Assembly: GCF_002156965.1 (NCBI RefSeq)
Contig: NZ_CP021324.1
Span: 1,004,681-1,068,680 of the forward strand
Direction of reading: 5' to 3'
DNA length: 64,000 nucleotides
Source of the DNA: Candidatus Nitrosomarinus catalina
GTDB lineage: Archaea; Thermoproteota; Nitrososphaeria; Nitrososphaerales; Nitrosopumilaceae
Shown in pieces: positions 36,306 to 45,531 of this stretch (its first letter is position 1; the number at the start of each line of letters is the position of its first letter). The translations under genes and the position numbers were made by a program. The notes below the pieces were generated by a model, which saw only the letters and a list, made by a program, of their open reading frames with translations, did not search any database and was not told the DNA's origin.

Positions 36306-37725
36306 GTATAGCACCCAACCGTGGCATAACAACTTCTACTTGTTCTCTAACTAATTGTGTGTAATAATTAATGAGAATATCTACCATAAGTAAGATTCCA
36401 ATTCCAGATCCGAATACACCAAGGACATCTGATACTCCTGCCAAAAGTCCTAAAATCATAGAACCAATAATTGTAACAGATGGAATGTATTTGTTCAATA
36501 ATGCCTCAACAGGCTTGTTTGATCTTCTAAATCCAGGAATTTGTACATCTGCATCAAGTAAGTTTTGAGCTGCACTCTTTGGAGATAATCCACCAAGTTC
36601 AACCCATAATCTACCAAACACAACTACAATTCCAACCATAAACAAAACATATCCTACAGCTCTCATAGGATCAAGGGCTGCAACATCCAAACCACGTGGT
36701 GGGGTCATGTAGTAAATGAATCCTCCAACAGGAGTAGAAGGACTTGTAGGATCGAATTGAGCTATAAAGTTTACAAAGAAATTATTGTTACGTGGATTAA
36801 ATTGAGACCAAATCATTTGGAATACAAATACAGCGTTTGCAGTTAGTGCAGATGCTAAAATTACTGGAATGTTAGAAACATACATCAATTTGATAGGATA
36901 AACAGCCTGAAATCCTCTATATTTGGTAGAAACAATTGGAATTTCAATTTTCATACCTTGTGTAAATACAAGTATCAGCAAAATTCCTGCTGTGAGGAAC
37001 AGTCCAAAGATACTAGGCAGTTGATTTGAACGGAATAAGACATTTCCAATATCGCCATTTCCAGTTAAGGATTCTACAAGATACGGAATAATACCAATCA
37101 TACCACCATCACCAGCAGGTAATGGACTGAACATACTCCAAAGAATTTGTTGAGCTACACCTGCCATAATGAATAAACTAATTCCACTACCAAGTCCCCA
37201 ACCCTTTTGAATTAATTCGTCTAAGAACATGATAATTATCGACGCGGCCATCAGCTGCCCTATAATCACATACAGGACATACGGCTCAGATGCTGCACCA
37301 CCATATACAGCTGCAGCATAAACAATAGACTCAACTACAATTACAACATAAGTTACAAGTTTTGTTGCAGTTTGGAAGATTCCTCTTTCTTCAGGTTTTT
37401 TGAAATCAAATTTGAGGATATCAGAACCTCTTAACAATTGCATCAAGAGTCCAGAAGTTACAATCGGTCCAATTCCCAATTCAACTAAGGTACCTTGTTG
37501 TGATGCAAAAATAACTCTAGCAAAGGCTAGAAAATCAAATTCAGGAGTTGTTGCTCCAAATAATGGAGTTTGTCCCATTACCATGTAGATAAGTAATGCA
37601 ACACCACACCAAAGTAATCTGGTTGGTAATGGAATTTTCTTTTTAGGTTTTGGAACTTGTGGTAAATATGGTTCTGCTTTGAAAACTACTTTTCTAATAA
37701 TTGAAGTTAGAGTACCTTCAGCCAT
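36292..37725 (-). CDS. secY: protein translocase subunit SecY
   Basis: 477 residues with ten membrane helices. LLQLLRGSDILKFDFKKPEE-type loop, the plug region after the first helix, and the C-terminal tail TQLVREQVEVVMPRLGAILG are SecY hallmarks. It forms the Sec channel with SecE (encoded at 49237) and SecG. It starts 13 nt after L15, as in the archaeal spc operon. Confidence 0.95.
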   Translation of the reverse strand: MAEGTLTSIIRKVVFKAEPYLPQVPKPKKKIPLPTRLLWCGVALLIYMVMGQTPLFGATTPEFDFLAFARVIFASQQGTLVELGIGPIVTSGLLMQLLRGSDILKFDFKKPEERGIFQTATKLVTYVVIVVESIVYAAAVYGGAASEPYVLYVIIGQLMAASIIIMFLDELIQKGWGLGSGISLFIMAGVAQQILWSMFSPLPAGDGGMIGIIPYLVESLTGNGDIGNVLFRSNQLPSIFGLFLTAGILLILVFTQGMKIEIPIVSTKYRGFQAVYPIKLMYVSNIPVILASALTANAVFVFQMIWSQFNPRNNNFFVNFIAQFDPTSPSTPVGGFIYYMTPPRGLDVAALDPMRAVGYVLFMVGIVVVFGRLWVELGGLSPKSAAQNLLDADVQIPGFRRSNKPVEALLNKYIPSVTIIGSMILGLLAGVSDVLGVFGSGIGILLMVDILINYYTQLVREQVEVVMPRLGAILGRK

Positions 37726-37738
37726 TCTCAGTTAACAC

Positions 37739-38185
37739 CTAACCCTCTTCAGGTTTTTTATCTGTTGAAGATTGAACAATTTCTCCACCAACGGCCTTTA
37801 GTTTTTCTTCAGCTGATGCAGTGAAATTTTCTATTTTTACAGAATATCCATTGGAAATGTTTCCACCACCAAGAAGTTTATCATATCCTGCACTTTCAAG
37901 GTCTACGATTTTCTTTCCACCTTCTTCTTTACCAAATTTGGTGAATAAATCATCTAAATCTCTAACACTGGCCCATTTTTTTGTGATGTTTGGATGAGGA
38001 GGACTAGTTGATTCATGTCCATAATGATCTGGTTCATCTTTTAGTAAACTACTGTAATGATGTTTTTGGAAACCTGTAACTCCAAGACCACCTTTATGAC
38101 CACTTGCACGGTGTTGACCTACTTGGCCCCATCCCATGTGTCTGCCACCTCTTAGTCTTCGAGTTTTTCGCAATCTAGTTGCCAT
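37739..38185 (-). CDS. rpl15: 50S ribosomal protein L15 (uL15)
   Basis: 148 residues. The start MATRLRKTRRLRGGRHMGWG and the loop GQHRASGHKGGLGVTGFQKH are typical of archaeal L15 (L27Ae-like). The C-terminal domain has DLESAGYDKLLGGGNISNG. It lies 1 nt after L30. Confidence 0.95.
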   Translation of the reverse strand: MATRLRKTRRLRGGRHMGWGQVGQHRASGHKGGLGVTGFQKHHYSSLLKDEPDHYGHESTSPPHPNITKKWASVRDLDDLFTKFGKEEGGKKIVDLESAGYDKLLGGGNISNGYSVKIENFTASAEEKLKAVGGEIVQSSTDKKPEEG

Positions 38186-38186
38186 G

Positions 38187-38654
38187 TTAAATCATTCTCC
38201 TAACTATAGTATCAAGTTCTTTGTTAGAACCAAGAATACCTTTTTGTCCATATAATTTCTTAGTACTTCTTTTGAATCCATGAACTGGTGGTGCTAAAGC
38301 AAACCAAGGTTTTAGTGGTTTTAATTTTGATAATGATGTTTTTCCATCAGCTAAAGCGGCTCCAAGTTCTGCAGCATTTGCAAATCCTAGTTCCTTAAGA
38401 TCTTCATCAGTAATTTTTTGATAACCACCTTTTCTGGCTTTCTTTTCAACTAATTCTTGAGCTAAAGTTGCATCAAGTTCAATCCATGAGACATAATGTT
38501 GTACCTTTCTTAACATTCCCAATGTATTGTCTTTTGCAGGTAAAATTGTAGCACGATATTTTTTATCTAATTTTAATAGAGTCATTGTATGAGTGGCCCA
38601 ATAAGGACAGTCTGCTTGACCCTTGATTCTTACAACGAGATATGCATTTGCCAT
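38187..38654 (-). CDS. rpl30: 50S ribosomal protein L30 (uL30)
   Basis: 155 residues. AYLVVRIKGQADCPYWATHT and the strand-helix TLGMLRKVQHYVSWIELDAT resemble archaeal L30/L7e, with the C-terminal PPVHGFKRSTKKLYGQKGIL. The archaeal form is longer than the 60-residue bacterial L30. It starts 4 nt after S5. Confidence 0.94.
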   Translation of the reverse strand: MANAYLVVRIKGQADCPYWATHTMTLLKLDKKYRATILPAKDNTLGMLRKVQHYVSWIELDATLAQELVEKKARKGGYQKITDEDLKELGFANAAELGAALADGKTSLSKLKPLKPWFALAPPVHGFKRSTKKLYGQKGILGSNKELDTIVRRMI

Positions 38655-38658
38655 TTTA

Positions 38659-39402
38659 TTATCCTTGACTGAATGTCTGTCTTAGACAATCCAGTACTGC
38701 TTTTGATGTTGAATTCATTGTAGGAGTTGAACCTTTTGCGGTGGTCCATGCATCCTTTAATCCTGCTAATTCTAATAATCTCTTAATTTTTCCACCTGCA
38801 ACTAAACCTAATCCACGAGGTGCAGGAATGATTTCAATAGTTACACTTCCACCTTTTCCCTTTACTTTGAATGGAACAGAATGTTTTTGATCACATTTAC
38901 ATTCCCAACTGCCACATCCCATTTTAATTGGATTAATGTTTAGGAAAGCTTGACTAGTTGCTTTTTCAATTGCGATTCTCATTTGTTTTGATTTACCTTG
39001 ACCAATTCCCAAGTATCCATTTTCATTGCCTGCTGCAACAATTGCTTTGAATCTTGTTGATTGACCATTAGATGTCATTTTTTGAATAATTCCAACATCG
39101 ACAACTTCACTTTTCAAATCAGGTAATAGTTTTTTAATAATTCCAGATTCTTGAATTCTTAATCCAGCTTCTAAAATTTCTTCAACAGAAGTAATTTCTC
39201 CAGCTGCAACTTTTTGTCCTAAGATAGTTTTTGGTACCCAAACTTCTTCTTCTGGTTCTCTTCTTGGTCTTCTAGGTTTGGATGCTTCTGTTCCAGGTGG
39301 GCCTCTTCCATATACTGGTGGACCTCTTCCCCTTCCACCTTGTCCAGGTTTAGATTGTCCAGGTTTAGATTGTCCAGGTTTAGATTGTGTTGTTTGACTC
39401 AT
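38659..39402 (-). CDS. rps5: 30S ribosomal protein S5 (uS5) with repeat-bearing N-terminus
   Basis: 247 residues. The N-terminal 45 residues are Gly/Pro/Arg-rich and contain three copies of QSKPG (encoded by a 15-bp tandem repeat). The core has VVDVGIIQKMTSNGQSTRFK, GNENGYLGIGQGKSKQMRIA and PAPRGLGLVAGGKIKRLLEL. S5 shapes the mRNA entry channel and affects decoding accuracy. Starts 2 nt after L18. Confidence 0.95.
   Translation of the reverse strand: MSQTTQSKPGQSKPGQSKPGQGGRGRGPPVYGRGPPGTEASKPRRPRREPEEEVWVPKTILGQKVAAGEITSVEEILEAGLRIQESGIIKKLLPDLKSEVVDVGIIQKMTSNGQSTRFKAIVAAGNENGYLGIGQGKSKQMRIAIEKATSQAFLNINPIKMGCGSWECKCDQKHSVPFKVKGKGGSVTIEIIPAPRGLGLVAGGKIKRLLELAGLKDAWTTAKGSTPTMNSTSKAVLDCLRQTFSQG
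39341..39385. repeat. three 15-bp tandem repeats in the S5 gene
   Basis: Three identical copies of TGTCCAGGTTTAGAT abut here and encode Q-S-K-P-G three times near the S5 N-terminus. The unit is a multiple of three, so copy number changes keep the frame. Confidence 0.95.
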
Positions 39403-39404
39403 AT

Positions 39405-39887
39405 CTATTTGACCTCACTATCTATGGTAGATTTAATTTTAGAAATTTCATTTTTTACAGTTAAGTGTTCACCATTAATTCTTTCATCTGCAGGAAAAGT
39501 TTCTGAGTCAGCTGGAACTTCAAGACCAGCATCAATTACTCCTTTCAAAGCTGCTGCCATTCTTTGTGTGTAACGTTTAGTACCAGTATACAAAATTGCA
39601 TCCTTTGCTCCTTTACCTAATGCTTTCTTACCTGCCAAATAGCCAGTAAGATATGCTGCAGAGATACTTTTTCTTGATCCTTTCCATCCTTTTTCAAGTA
39701 AATATCTAGAATGTGCTGATGCAACGACGGTATCTCCAGTCATTCCAGGTTTAAGGACTTGAACTTGTGTATTCTCATTTGAAATATTTACAGTAATGAA
39801 ATCACGTTTACCCATCAACATGGTTCCACGTTTACGATAATTGGTCTTTTCCTCTCTAAGTCTTCTCAATATTTTTGAATAGGCCAT
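39405..39887 (-). CDS. rpl18: 50S ribosomal protein L18 (uL18)
   Basis: 160 residues. ILRRLREEKTNYRKRGTMLM, SAAYLTGYLAGKKALGKGAK and LYTGTKRYTQRMAAALKGVI identify archaeal L18, which binds 5S rRNA. In most archaea L6, L32e and L19e come just before it; here argF does, after a 36-nt gap, and L32e-L19e are 7.4 kb away. Confidence 0.95.
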   Translation of the reverse strand: MAYSKILRRLREEKTNYRKRGTMLMGKRDFITVNISNENTQVQVLKPGMTGDTVVASAHSRYLLEKGWKGSRKSISAAYLTGYLAGKKALGKGAKDAILYTGTKRYTQRMAAALKGVIDAGLEVPADSETFPADERINGEHLTVKNEISKIKSTIDSEVK

Positions 39888-39923
39888 CTACAGGATCTGA
39901 CTTTGAAACTGCTATTATATACG

Positions 39924-40838
39924 TTAAGCGTGGAGCAGTGCTGAAAGCAGTGCTTTTTGAGAATGAAGTCTATTTTCTGCCTCATCCCAGACTACTGATT
40001 GAGGTCCATCAATTACGGATGCAGTAACTTCTTGTTCACGTTTTGCAGGAAGACAATGTAAGAAGATCGCATTTTTCTTTGCTAGATCCATGATTTTGTC
40101 ATTAATTTGATATTTTGGAAGGAATTTTTTGATTCTTTTTGGATCATCATTGTGAATTGAAGAATATGTGTCAGTGACCACAACATCAGCATTTTCAGCA
40201 GCCTTTTTTGGATCGGTTGTTAACTCAATATCAGTTAAATTTTGAGAGACTTGGACAGTTGATTTTTTTGGTTGGAATCCTTTAGGTGTTGCAATAGACA
40301 TTTTGACTCCAGATAAAGCAGCACCATAAATCATAGAATTACAAACATTATTTCCATCTCCAATCCAAGCAATTTTCAAACCTTTGAAAGATTTTTTCTT
40401 TTCTTTGATTGTCATAAAATCTGCCAAAATTTGACAAGGATGAAATGAATCAGATAATCCATTAATTACAGGAACACTTGCATGTTCAGATAATTTATCA
40501 AGTAAAGAGTGATCATAAACACGTGCCATTATGCAATCAGTGTAACGAGAAAGAGTTTTTGCAGTATCTTCAACAGACTCACCACGAGATAACTGTGTGT
40601 CATTTGATGATAAATTAATTGCATGACCTCCTAATTGATACATTCCAGTTTCAAAACTTACACGTGTTCGAGTTGACGGTTTTTGAAAAATCATAGTTAG
40701 TGTTTTATTTTTTAGTACAGGTTTATTTCCACCTTTTTTCAATTCTTTTTTTAATTTAATAGAATGATCAATTAATCCCAAAAATTCTTTTGGAGTTAGT
40801 TCAGATAAAGTGAGTAAATTTTTTGTTTTAATTTTCAT
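39924..40838 (-). CDS. argF: ornithine carbamoyltransferase
   Basis: 304 residues. The carbamoyl-phosphate motif is STRTRVSFE; the ornithine-binding region shows [11 protein letters not shown] and the HCLPAKR motif near the C-terminus. It makes citrulline from ornithine and carbamoyl phosphate in arginine synthesis. Its ATG overlaps ftsY by 4 nt, an unusual partner for a ribosomal operon. Confidence 0.94.
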   Translation of the reverse strand: MKIKTKNLLTLSELTPKEFLGLIDHSIKLKKELKKGGNKPVLKNKTLTMIFQKPSTRTRVSFETGMYQLGGHAINLSSNDTQLSRGESVEDTAKTLSRYTDCIMARVYDHSLLDKLSEHASVPVINGLSDSFHPCQILADFMTIKEKKKSFKGLKIAWIGDGNNVCNSMIYGAALSGVKMSIATPKGFQPKKSTVQVSQNLTDIELTTDPKKAAENADVVVTDTYSSIHNDDPKRIKKFLPKYQINDKIMDLAKKNAIFLHCLPAKREQEVTASVIDGPQSVVWDEAENRLHSQKALLSALLHA

Positions 40839-42286
40839 TTTTTAAACCGTCCAAATAATCCTCGTTTCTTTTTAGGTTCTTCTTCTTTATCTTGTTTATG
40901 TATATCTTCATCGTCAGATGAAATTACCTTTGATTCTCCAGGTTTAGGTTTACCATCCTTAATCCATTTACGAATTGTATTTCCTAGTTTGATAGCTTCA
41001 GTATCAGATTCTGGTGGAGGGATATCAAATAGATCAGAATATTTTGCAATCTCATCATCTGTGATTCCATAAAATGGATCATCAGAAACGGGTTCAGGTT
41101 CTGGGGTTGGTTCTGGTTCAGGTTCTGGTTCAGGTTCTGGTTCAGGTTCTGGTTCAGGTTCTGGTGTTGGTTCTGGTTCAGGTTCTGGTTCAGGTTCTGG
41201 TTCAGGTTCTGGTTCAGGTTCAGGTTCTGGTTCAGGTTCTGGGGTTGGTTCTGGTGTTGGTTCTGGTGTTGGTTCTGGTGTTGGTTCTGGGGTTGGTTCT
41301 GGGGTTGGTTCTGGTGTTGGTTCTGGTTCAGAAGATTCTTTTAATTTTGATACATCTGTTTGTTCTATTTTTACATCATTTAATGAACCAAAAACAGTTT
41401 CCAAAAAGATGTTTTTATCAAAGGATTTTAAATCAGAGTATTCTTGTCCTGTTCCAAGATAAAGAACAGGTGTAGAAGTAACTTTTGCGATAGATAATGC
41501 AGCACCACCTTTTGCATCAGCATCACTTTTTGTCAAAATAGAGCCATCAAATTTTACATGATTATGAAATTCACGGGCTTGATTTACAGTGTCATTTCCA
41601 GCTAAAGAATCACCAACAAAAATGGTCATATCAGGATTCACAACTTTAGTAATTTTTGCAATTTGTTCCATCAAATTTTTACTAGTTTGCATTCTACCTG
41701 CAGTATCAATTAAAACACAATCGGTTTTATGAGATTTAGCATATAATACAGCGTCTCGTGCTACTGCTGCAGGATCAGATTCATAATTTTGTGCAACTAG
41801 TTTTAGATTTAGACGATTTGTATGTTCACGTAATTGCTCTATTGCACCAGCTCTAAAAGTGTCAGCAGCAGCAATTACAACTGAATATTTTTTCTCCTGA
41901 AGTAATGATGCAAATTTTGCTAAAGAAGTAGTTTTCCCAGTTCCATTAATTCCTACAAACACAATCAAAAAAGGCTGTTCCTTTTTCTTTTTCTCATCAA
42001 TTTTTTCAAAAATATCTATATCTCCAACACTGTCAAATAAACTTGAAATTATAGAAATTAGATTATCTTTAACAAATTTTTCAATTTCATTTTTATCAAC
42101 TTTAGAACCAATTAATTTTTCTTTTAAATCAGATTTTATGGAATCAATTACTTCACCAGCTACATCAGATTCTAAAAGAGAAATTTCAAGTTCAAAAAGA
42201 ATATCTTCAATATCTTTTTCATTAAGTTCTTTTTCTCCAAGACTTTTAGCAGCATTGGAAAACGCCTTACGAAGACTATCAAACAT
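40835..42286 (-). CDS. ftsY: signal recognition particle receptor FtsY with C-terminal Pro-Glu repeat
   Basis: 483 residues. The N-terminal N domain (residues 1-95) is followed by the GTPase with GINGTGKTT at 112-120, [26 protein letters not shown] and [16 protein letters not shown] (TKSD instead of the common TKLD). After residue 319 comes an 80-residue run of EP/TP dipeptides (320-399), then 84 residues that end in [12 protein letters not shown]. Standard FtsY carries its acidic region and basic membrane-targeting helix at the N-terminus, so here the accessory parts are moved to the C-terminus. It receives SRP-ribosome complexes at the membrane. Confidence 0.93.
   Translation of the reverse strand: MFDSLRKAFSNAAKSLGEKELNEKDIEDILFELEISLLESDVAGEVIDSIKSDLKEKLIGSKVDKNEIEKFVKDNLISIISSLFDSVGDIDIFEKIDEKKKKEQPFLIVFVGINGTGKTTSLAKFASLLQEKKYSVVIAAADTFRAGAIEQLREHTNRLNLKLVAQNYESDPAAVARDAVLYAKSHKTDCVLIDTAGRMQTSKNLMEQIAKITKVVNPDMTIFVGDSLAGNDTVNQAREFHNHVKFDGSILTKSDADAKGGAALSIAKVTSTPVLYLGTGQEYSDLKSFDKNIFLETVFGSLNDVKIEQTDVSKLKESSEPEPTPEPTPEPTPEPTPEPTPEPTPEPTPEPEPEPEPEPEPEPEPEPEPEPEPTPEPEPEPEPEPEPEPEPEPTPEPEPVSDDPFYGITDDEIAKYSDLFDIPPPESDTEAIKLGNTIRKWIKDGKPKPGESKVISSDDEDIHKQDKEEEPKKKRGLFGRFKK
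41090..41329. repeat. hexanucleotide microsatellite, 40 units
   Basis: Forty in-frame copies of GGTTCW or GGTTST-like hexamers (GGTTCA, GGTTCT, and GGGGTT-phase variants GTTGGT) encode 80 residues of alternating Glu-Pro and Thr-Pro inside ftsY. Six-base steps always keep the frame. Plus-strand shadow frames such as 41074-41475 come from this repeat. Confidence 0.95.
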
Positions 42287-42289
42287 ATT

Positions 42290-42715
42290 CTATCCCATTT
42301 TTGGCGGTTGTTGAGATTGCATTAATTGATTAATTTGTGCTTTACCTTGGTCTAATCTATTTGCAGCATCTTGTTTTTTGGCAGCAGTATCCTGTAAAGC
42401 AATTTCAATTTCTTTAATTCTAGCTTCAAAATAATTTATTGCAGCAGGAAAATCTTTTTCAACTGCAACACCTGCGCCAATATTTACAACAATTTTGTTA
42501 TTGGATGAGATTTTTGTTGGAATATATGCTCCCATTCCAAGAGGAACTAAAGTATCAGAATCAGGTTGAGTACCAAGAGATTTAATGGATTCAATAGCAG
42601 CAGTAGCTTCTCGTAAAATACTTACAAAAGTTCCTTCTCTTTGAGATAAATCAGAGAAATACGTTTCTAGCATTTGCATCTGTTGCATTAATTGTTCAGC
42701 CTGTTGTTCACTCAT
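42290..42715 (-). CDS. pfdA: prefoldin alpha subunit
   Basis: 141 residues from ATG at 42715 (MSEQQAEQLMQQMQMLETYF); ATGs at 42721 and 42730 are possible but the TATA-like TTTATA spacing favours one of the inner codons. Two coiled-coil helices enclose the beta hairpin region DTLVPLGMGAYIPTKI and KIVVNIGAGVAVEKDF, as in archaeal alpha prefoldin. Partner of the beta subunit at 13830. Heads the pfdA-ftsY-argF unit, 3 nt before ftsY. Confidence 0.93.
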   Translation of the reverse strand: MSEQQAEQLMQQMQMLETYFSDLSQREGTFVSILREATAAIESIKSLGTQPDSDTLVPLGMGAYIPTKISSNNKIVVNIGAGVAVEKDFPAAINYFEARIKEIEIALQDTAAKKQDAANRLDQGKAQINQLMQSQQPPKMG

Positions 42716-42804
42716 GTACATCAAAATCATGCTCTGATGGTTATAAATTCATTCATGAAGTGAATATAGAAATTAAAAAATAAATAAAAAATAAAGAACT
42801 AACT

Positions 42805-43425
42805 TTATTTTGCTTTAGAGAATCTATCTTCTACTTCATCCCAATTTACTACATTCCACCATGCTTCAATGTAAACTGGTCTTTTGTTTTGATAGTTTAG
42901 ATAGTATGCATGCTCCCAAACATCACAACCCAATAACGGAACTAATCCTTCAGTTCTTGGACTAGTTTGATTTGGCATTGATTTGTATTCAACTTTGGAT
43001 GTTGAAGGATTGTATACTAACCATCCCCAACCACTACCTTGAATTACTGCAGTAGTAGATGAGAATTTCTCTTTGAAGTCAGCAAAACTTCCAAAGGAAT
43101 CATTGATTGCATCAGCAATTGCTCCTCCAGGTTCACCGCCTCCATTTTGTTTCATGCTATTCCAAAATAACCTGTGGTTATCATAACCACCACCATTGAA
43201 ATTAATTGCACCTCGTTTGTCTTCAGGAACTGAATTAATATCAGATAGGATATCTAAGATATCTTTTTCTTGAATTTCAGCTGGACATGTTTCAAGTGCT
43301 GCATTTAATTTGTCAGTATATGTCTGATGATGTTTTGTGTGATGAATCTCCATTGTTTTTGCATCAATGTGAGGTTCCAATGCATCATAAGCATATGGCA
43401 TTTCAGGAAGTGTGTATTTTCCCAT
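42805..43425 (-). CDS. sod: Fe/Mn superoxide dismutase
   Basis: 206 residues. Metal ligands are in [23 protein letters not shown] and [20 protein letters not shown] with a closing WW. It converts superoxide to O2 and H2O2, which matters for an aerobic ammonia oxidiser. CAATAAATGG about 26 bp upstream is the TATA box. Divergent from the subtilase gene with a 77-bp gap. Confidence 0.95.
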   Translation of the reverse strand: MGKYTLPEMPYAYDALEPHIDAKTMEIHHTKHHQTYTDKLNAALETCPAEIQEKDILDILSDINSVPEDKRGAINFNGGGYDNHRLFWNSMKQNGGGEPGGAIADAINDSFGSFADFKEKFSSTTAVIQGSGWGWLVYNPSTSKVEYKSMPNQTSPRTEGLVPLLGCDVWEHAYYLNYQNKRPVYIEAWWNVVNWDEVEDRFSKAK

Positions 43426-43502
43426 GAGATAATTTGATTTTTTATTCCATTTATTGGTTTAGTAAACAATTCATTTTTACTTGTTAAAAGACTAAAAAAT
43501 TC

Positions 43503-45530
43503 ATGAAATCATCAATAATTTTTTCCATAACATTTGTAGTTATATCAAGTATCATTGTATCACAATTTTTCCAACCTGAAAATGAAATTAGTACATACAT
43601 TGAAAATAGTGTTCCATATGTTGGAACTGAAATTCCAAGGACAGATGGATTGGACGGATCGGGAGTTAAAGTTGCAGTTATTGATACTGGAGTAGATTTC
43701 AACCATCCAGATTTATGGGGTTGGGGACCTGATGGAAAAGTTATTGGAGGCTATAATTTTATTCAAACAAATCAATTACCCATGGATAAAAATGGACATG
43801 GAACCAAAGTTGCAGGCATAATAGCTGCAGATGGTAGTATCTTAGGTATTGCACCAAAGGCAAAAATTTTAGCTTACAAAGTATCTGAAGATGGAGAAGG
43901 AGTATCATCAGAATTAATTTCAGGTGCAATAGAAAAAGCAATTGAAGATGAGGCAGATATCATAAACATTAGTTTAGGAGTAAACAGAACAAATTCAAAA
44001 ATAGATAGTGCAGTAAATTATGCATTAGAAAAAGGAATTTTTGTCGTGACAGCTGCAGGAAATGACGGTCCAGAATTAAAAACCATAGGAAGTCCAGGAA
44101 GAAATTTTGAATCATTAACAGTTGGTGCAACATACAACAACATGACTTCTAGCTTAATTGCAACATTAGAAATAGATGAAATACAATATACGGCAATTCC
44201 AATGGTAGGAGCTCCAAAAACAGACAAACCAGTAACGGGAAAAATAATTTTTGGAGGATTTGGGAAAATTACTGATTTAGAAAATTTAGATGTTAAAGAT
44301 TCAATTCTAATTGTAGAAAGAGGAAGCGATATTGAAGGAGAATTATTATTTTTCTCAATTAAAGAAAAAAACGCTGCAGATGCAGGAGCAAAAGCACTAA
44401 TTGTATACAATAGCGAACCAGGAATTTTTTTGGGAGAATTAATTCATGAATTTTCAGGTCCAGAATACAGTCCACAAATTCCAGTGGTTTCAATAGATAG
44501 AGAAGAAGGGTTAGAAATAATTGAAAAATTAAAAAGTGACAGTGATGGGATAATGAATTTATTTTACAATCCAGATTTTATTGCACATTTTAGTTCTAGA
44601 GGTCCAGTTTCACCATTTTACATGAAACCCGACATGGTGGCACCAGGCGCTTATATCAATACCACACAAATTGGATCTAGTTACAATTTTACTAGCGGAA
44701 CTAGTTTTGCAGCACCGCATGTGAGTGGTGCAGCAGCATTATTGTTACAAAATAATCCAGAGTTAGAAAATCATGAATTAAAATCATTGTTAGTAACTAC
44801 AGTTAAACCAGTTTCCAACGCCTATGGAAAAGAATTTTCTATTCATGAGTCAGGCTCAGGAAGACTAGACATAGCAAGTGCATATAATGCAAAATTGATC
44901 ATCAGCCCTACAAATTTTGTAATTAACTTTTCATCAGATGAAAAATCAATTCAAAAAGAATTACAATTAAAATTAATTGAAAAAGAATTAGGAGAAATTG
45001 ATGTCAAATTTGAAGGTCCGCAATTCATTACATTTGAATATAAAATTAATGACAATAATTTACAGACAGAATTTACAGTGTCTGGAGAAAAATATGGAGA
45101 ATATGAAGGAAAAATCTTCATCAATCATGAAAAAACAAGATATACAATTCCAATAATTATTCATTATACTGAAGGCTCAATTTCTACATATCAAGAAAAT
45201 GAAAAATTATTTTTTGAAATAAATCATCCAGACAAATGGAGTTTTACAAAAATTACAATTACAAATAGTAAAAATGGAAATACGGATACAATTACTGCAA
45301 CACCAGATAAAAAACCTTCAATGAAAATCTATGAAAATTCAGAGTATTGGATAGAAGCAAAAATTATGTCAGATGGAAATACCACTGATGCATTTGATTT
45401 AATTAAAATTAATTCAATTTCAGAAAAAACGGAAATAATAGAATTAAGAAATATACCAGAAAAACAAATCATAATAATTATTTCAATTATAGTAGTTGTT
45501 GGAATTATAGGATTAATAATTAGGAAATAA
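43503..45530 (+). CDS. subtilisin-like (S8) surface protease
   Basis: 675 residues. A signal-type helix (residues 5-22) is followed by the S8 domain: Asp61 (VAVIDTGVDFNHPD), His99 (NGHGTKVAG), oxyanion Asn187 (AAGNDGP) and Ser401 (TSGTSFAAPHVSGA). A PA-type insert spans about 220-345 (KDSILIVERGSD, AGAKALIVYN). A 250-residue beta-rich region follows, then a C-terminal membrane helix IIIISIIVVVGIIGLII and a short basic end. It is likely anchored outside the cell with the catalytic domain exposed. No clear propeptide is seen between signal and catalytic domain. Confidence 0.93.
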   Translation: MKSSIIFSITFVVISSIIVSQFFQPENEISTYIENSVPYVGTEIPRTDGLDGSGVKVAVIDTGVDFNHPDLWGWGPDGKVIGGYNFIQTNQLPMDKNGHGTKVAGIIAADGSILGIAPKAKILAYKVSEDGEGVSSELISGAIEKAIEDEADIINISLGVNRTNSKIDSAVNYALEKGIFVVTAAGNDGPELKTIGSPGRNFESLTVGATYNNMTSSLIATLEIDEIQYTAIPMVGAPKTDKPVTGKIIFGGFGKITDLENLDVKDSILIVERGSDIEGELLFFSIKEKNAADAGAKALIVYNSEPGIFLGELIHEFSGPEYSPQIPVVSIDREEGLEIIEKLKSDSDGIMNLFYNPDFIAHFSSRGPVSPFYMKPDMVAPGAYINTTQIGSSYNFTSGTSFAAPHVSGAAALLLQNNPELENHELKSLLVTTVKPVSNAYGKEFSIHESGSGRLDIASAYNAKLIISPTNFVINFSSDEKSIQKELQLKLIEKELGEIDVKFEGPQFITFEYKINDNNLQTEFTVSGEKYGEYEGKIFINHEKTRYTIPIIIHYTEGSISTYQENEKLFFEINHPDKWSFTKITITNSKNGNTDTITATPDKKPSMKIYENSEYWIEAKIMSDGNTTDAFDLIKINSISEKTEIIELRNIPEKQIIIIISIIVVVGIIGLIIRK

Positions 45531-45531
45531 A

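Noticed and set aside
41074-41475. Plus-strand ORF rich in Leu, Val and Gln
   Set aside because: It is the reverse strand of the FtsY Pro-Glu microsatellite.
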